Assembly: GCA_033439795.1 (NCBI GenBank)
Contig: JAUTDP010000020.1
Coordinates: 243,912 to 307,911, forward strand
DNA: 64,000 bases
Source of the DNA: Sordaria brevicollis
Lineage: Eukaryota > Ascomycota > Sordariomycetes > Sordariales > Sordariaceae
Direction: 5' to 3'
The position numbers and the translations under genes are program-made. The notes beneath the pieces were generated by a model. The model worked only from the letters and a program-made list of their open reading frames with translations, had not been told where the DNA came from and made no database searches. Position 1 is the stretch's first letter. The number at the start of each line of letters is the position of its first letter. Positions 60,201 through 64,000 of this stretch are shown one piece after another.

Positions 60201-63200
60201 AGGTTTTCTGCTATTATATTTTTCTATTTACATTCGTTAATTTAATATTATTTTTAATAATTAGGTATTAATTTAATTAATAACCGTTACCGGTAATTAA
60301 TTGGGGTAAAGGTTAAAAAGAGGGATAATATACCGAATATATAAATATAAGCTTTTAAATCCTATTTCCTTCCTCCTTAATAAGGCTTTATATTACGTAA
60401 TATATCCGTATATTTTATAATAAATTTAAATATATATTCGGAATATTCCATTCGGTTAGTAAACGCTTCTTTAATATCCTAAACGGTTAAATTAACGTTA
60501 GTAATTTTAATATTAATATAATATTAATTTTTAGCCCTAATTTACCGTTGTATTAAGGTATTAAAAATAATAAAACGGAAATGGGGATATTATATAAAGC
60601 GGTTATTATACTACTTTATATAATAATTAAAATACTTTTTATATTTTATATCGTATATACGTTATTTAAGAAAATTAGCCTTCTTTTCCGGATATAACGT
60701 AGGGAAAATTAATAAAAATAATTTATATACCCCTTTAAATTCATTAAAAGGAATAGGGCGGATAAAATTAAATATATTTATAAAACCCCAAATATAACCC
60801 TATTTATTATATTTTATATAATTAGGATTTATATAATTAAAGAGGTTAAGGGTAGAAGGGAAATTAAGAATTAATCCGAAATGATCTAGGGAATTTAATT
60901 TAATTATATTTCGGTTAGGCGTATATAAATTAGATAAATAATTAGGGGGAAATTTAAGACTATATATTAGATTTAAATTAATATATTAAAAACGTTAGTT
61001 ATTTTAACTATATTAACCGTTAGGTTAATTATATTATTAATTACTGCGTTAATTATTAAATTAATTAATTACTTAATTAAACTATATTTGATTATATATA
61101 AAATTAGGAATGGTTATTTTTTCCTCTTTATTAGGATTAAATTCGTTATTCTTATTAATTTAAATATTATTTTAGGTAATTTAGGTATTAATACGATTGA
61201 ATATATTATTATCTTTAAATAATTAAAATAAATATCTATAATTAATTTCGATAATATAATAGCCGAGATACTTCCTCTTTAAATTCTTGAATTATATTTA
61301 GATATAATACCGATTAACTTCGAATTTTCGGCGGAATTACCGCTTAATATATTCCAATTATCGATTATTAACGGGAACGGCATTGCGAAGTATAATAAAG
61401 AGGATATTAATTTCTTTAAGGAATAACGGTAATTTATAATATATTAAAGTAGTATTTTTAAAGTAATAATTTACGTAATTATAATAATAATATTATTAGC
61501 CTCGGACTATAAAGATATTTATAATTATAAATATAATAGTAATAAATATTTTTCTAATAGGATTAAATTCCGGTAGATCTACCGGAATCTCCCCGAAATT
61601 TATATAATTTAACGTAGAATAGAATAGTATATCCCTTAGCCGGTTATATTTATATTTTCTATAAATATAATATTTATATTCCTTTAAATTATTAAAATTA
61701 AAATTGAATTACTTCTTTTTATAAGATTTATAATATTTTATTTCAAGATTAAATATAACGTTATTAAACTTTTTAATAAGGTTTTTATCCTTATTTGTAA
61801 TCGCCTTCTCTTATAAATATAGATTATAATTTATAATTAAAAGGGGATATTATAATTTTAACCGCGGGTTAAAACGCAATATATATTTTCGGTCGGTTAA
61901 ATTTTTAAAAATTAATTAAAGGATAATTAATTTTATTTAATTAGTATTAAAATTAAAGGTAAGCGGTTTAGGAAGAGGCTATTATATAAGTTAATTATAG
62001 GGACGATTATAGGGACGATTATAATTATAAGGATAATTATAGGGACGTAAAGGGATAAATTTATTATTAAGAAGTTTATTTACTATTAGGGTATTTATTA
62101 TAGGCCTTCGCCGTTAATATAAAAAAACTAAAGATAATAACCGGTATTTATTATATTCGCTTAATATATTTTAAGAAAGGGGTTAATTAGAATTGCGTTT
62201 ACTATATTAATAATATTAATTAAAAAATTATATATTACTATTATTTAGGGTTAATAATCGATTAAAATATTATTATAAGCCGTTAATAAATTAATTATCC
62301 GTAGTATAATATTACTAATAGTATTCTTTAATATTATAAAGATTTATTATTTTATAGTAGTACCTTATATGTGAATTATAAGGATATAGTCTATAAAAGA
62401 TAGGTTTTAAAAATACGTTAATTATTATAAAAAGAAAATAATATACGAAATAAAATATATACTTTATATAATTTCTATTAGTAGTATATATAAATAAATA
62501 TATTATCGATATTAATTATTAAGATTATAAATTTCAATAGAGCGCTGAAGGTTATATAGACCGTTATAATTAAAATATAATAAATTATAATTAAGGGAGT
62601 ATATATTAAAGGAAATTACCCTTAATTACGTTAAGGTATAAGTATTAAATAAGGTTATCCGTAACCGAAATAAATTAAATCGAATTAAAGTATTTTAATT
62701 TAATATATTAAAGGATAAAGCTTATTTATATAAATTCCGTATAATATTAATTAATAGCGTAAAAAATATTTATTCTCTATAACGACGACGGACTTTATAA
62801 TCTTTATTAATAATATTACGTAATTGTATAATTTCTATTAAATTCGGTTAATAATAGCGGGGATAATTAAAACTATTTAAATTATTAATATTAATATTTA
62901 ATATTAATTATTAAAACGGAATATTATACGCATTAGACCGTATATAATGGATAGCCGGTATTATAAGAGGAGGTTATATATTTAGAGGCGGAATTAGAAT
63001 TAAAGCCGGACGTATTAAAACCGGAGCTAGAATTCGAAGCGGAATAGGACGTATCCGAATTAGAGCCGGTGCAATTAATATACCGGAGATTACTATATAA
63101 AGTTCTATAGTAGTTAAATAATTACGTATACCCTAAATTACTAATTTAAACTATTATTCCTCCCTACTTTAAATATTATAATATTAAAAGTAATTTTAGA

Positions 63201-63430
63201 TTAATTTAATTAAGTCCCTTTTACTTATAAAATTTATAATTAGAAGAGCCTTTTTATATTTATTATATATACGCAATTTAAAGTCCCCTTTTTCCTCTTC
63301 CTCTTCTTTATCGTTAAAAGGTAGTTGCGGTGAATTAAAAGGAGGGAGTTAATTAGAAGGAGGCGGTTGGTTAGAAGGAGGCGGTTAATTAGAAGGAGGG
63401 AGTTGGCTAGAACGTAGGATAAATATAACG
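57230..63430 (-). pseudogene. RIPed Helitron Rep/helicase gene, subtelomeric
   Basis: Minus strand, reading through RIP-type stops. The N-terminal end near 63,410 has hexapeptide repeats (NQPPPS). Near 60,340-60,290 is SLFLTFTPINYR, the conserved opening of the Helitron replication-initiator region, followed by NLRYNPLINIQYFQKRYE and KFKFRITDY, as in Helitron helicase-like proteins. A PIF1-type helicase follows: motif I as GNINKSFVINLL (about 58,575-58,531, from GxAGTGKS), motif II as IIDEKF (about 58,300), motif III as IRDFYQFPPIL, and the late motifs ISYTITVYKLQNITVNQ and LIYIAISKITSLKGIIF at about 57,420-57,280. Such proteins drive rolling-circle transposition. The terminal TC and CTRR-hairpin ends were not located. 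Dead copy. The identification rests on several colinear motifs. Confidence 0.72.
63339..63410 (-). repeat. Four tandem 18-bp units inside the Helitron N-terminal region
   Basis: Units at 63339, 63357, 63375 and 63393, consensus AAGGAGGCGGTTGGTTAG. In the minus frame they encode NQPPPS-like hexapeptides; two copies carry TAA where CAA is expected. Confidence 0.8.
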
Positions 63431-63812
63431 ATAGCGATTATTTATATAAATAAAATAAATAATTAATATAGTATTAAAGTAATATAATTTATATACGTAG
63501 GGGATAAATAGGTAGGGGATAATTATAGAAAATAAATAATATATTTAAAAATATAAAATATATAAAATAATTAAAAGTATTATATTTATTAAAAGGGTTA
63601 GGGATTAAATAGGGTCGTTTATACGTAAGCGATTACGGTTGCGTAAGGACGGATGCCGGGTTATTAAAAAAAATAATATTACGTTACATTAATAAAAGGA
63701 ATACGGAATTACGATTAAAAATATTCTATTTATTAAAAAAGTTATAATTTTAATAGGGTTAATTGCGCGTAACCGAATATAATTACGTAAATACGAATAT
63801 TGGGTTAATAAA
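63431..63812. other. Subtelomeric AT-rich spacer
   Basis: About 380 bp between Helitron coding remnant and telomere. Contains one degenerate telomere-like patch, AGGGTTAGGGATTAAATAGGG, near 63,595. The rest is mostly AT-rich and without gene. Confidence 0.6.
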
Positions 63813-63975
63813 GGTTAGGGTTAGGGTTAGGGTTAGGGTTAGGGTTAGGGTTAGGGTTAGGGTTAGGGTTAGGGTTAGGGTTAGGGTTAGGGTTAGGGTT
63901 AGGGTTAGGGTTAGGGTTAGGGTTAGGGTTAGGGTTAGGGTTAGGGTTAGGGGTTAGGGTTAGGGTTTAGGGTTA
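63813..63975 (+). repeat. Telomeric repeat array (TTAGGG)n
   Basis: About 25 tandem TTAGGG units with the G-rich strand running 5' to 3' toward the right end, as required for a right-hand chromosome terminus. Near the distal end the phase slips once (GGGGTTAGGG) and once more (GGGTTTAGGG). Length agrees with the short telomeres of Neurospora. The open frame of Val-Arg repeats across it is meaningless. Followed by AATC and a T/C-rich tail up to 64000 that is not telomeric. Confidence 0.95.
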
Positions 63976-64000
63976 ATCTTTCTCTTTTTTCTTTTTTTTT
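63976..64000. other. Non-telomeric pyrimidine tail after the telomere array
   Basis: The last 25 bases are T and C only, apart from the first base. This is unexpected distal to telomere repeats and may be a sequencing or assembly artefact at a contig end. Confidence 0.6.

Noticed and set aside
16946..63812. Centromere instead of subtelomere for the AT-rich domain
   Set aside because: Neurospora centromeres are also RIPed AT-rich DNA, but a telomere array in terminal orientation closes this block.
63763..63957. Val-Arg repeat protein
   Set aside because: Translation of the TTAGGG telomere array.
1..64000. tRNA, 5S rRNA or CRISPR array
   Set aside because: Scanned by eye for GGTTCRANYCC boxes, the fungal 5S pattern and spaced direct repeats; none seen. 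A covariance-model search would be decisive.

Overview
This window is the end of a chromosome arm from a filamentous ascomycete, most likely Neurospora or a close Sordariomycete relative. The evidence is short introns (46-99 bp) with GTRNGT donors and CTAAC/CTGAC branch sites, fungal families (ATG26, CMR1, HET), a terminal TTAGGG array of Neurospora-like length, and long AT-rich stretches bearing the CpA-to-TpA signature of repeat-induced point mutation (RIP).

Layout. (1) 1-16,400 is ordinary gene-bearing DNA: the 5' part of the sterol glucosyltransferase gene atg26 (minus), cmr1 (minus), a mitochondrial Mtf2-like gene (plus), a decayed HET tail fragment and an intact HET-domain gene (both minus), then three plus-strand enzyme genes: a class III aminotransferase, an alpha/beta hydrolase and a carotenoid oxygenase. 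(2) At about 16.9 kb composition changes abruptly to AT-rich RIPed DNA, next to a 135-bp inverted-repeat element. (3) 16.95-23.2 kb is RIPed transposon debris, including a DUF6589-like remnant, interrupted by an unmutated 299-bp solo-LTR-like insertion with a perfect 5-bp target duplication. (4) 23.2-29.7 kb is a gene island: a DUF1989 gene killed by seven stops, a decayed unknown reading frame, an intact TauD/TfdA-like dioxygenase, and a cytochrome P450 whose two 5' exons are RIP-killed while its three 3' exons are open. (5) 29.7-57.2 kb is RIPed DNA holding a 7.8-kb Ty3/gypsy chromovirus with a chromodomain, a 13.4-kb Ty3/gypsy element with matching 469-bp LTRs, and several tandem repeats. 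(6) 57.2-63.4 kb (minus) is a RIPed Helitron whose Rep and PIF1-like helicase motifs can still be read; its N-terminal end lies about 400 bp from the telomere. (7) 63,813-63,975 is the telomeric repeat, followed by 25 non-telomeric bases.

How it fits together. The left 16 kb mixes housekeeping genes with accessory enzymes and an incompatibility-type gene, as is usual near fungal chromosome ends. The 23-30 kb island looks like a small catabolic or secondary-metabolism gene group caught between repeats and partly inactivated. In both killed genes the splice-consistent reading frame is preserved and every stop is TAA or TAG, as expected of C-to-T mutation rather than neutral decay. Nearly all small open frames in the AT-rich portion are artefacts of that composition. 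I found no tRNA, rRNA or CRISPR array.
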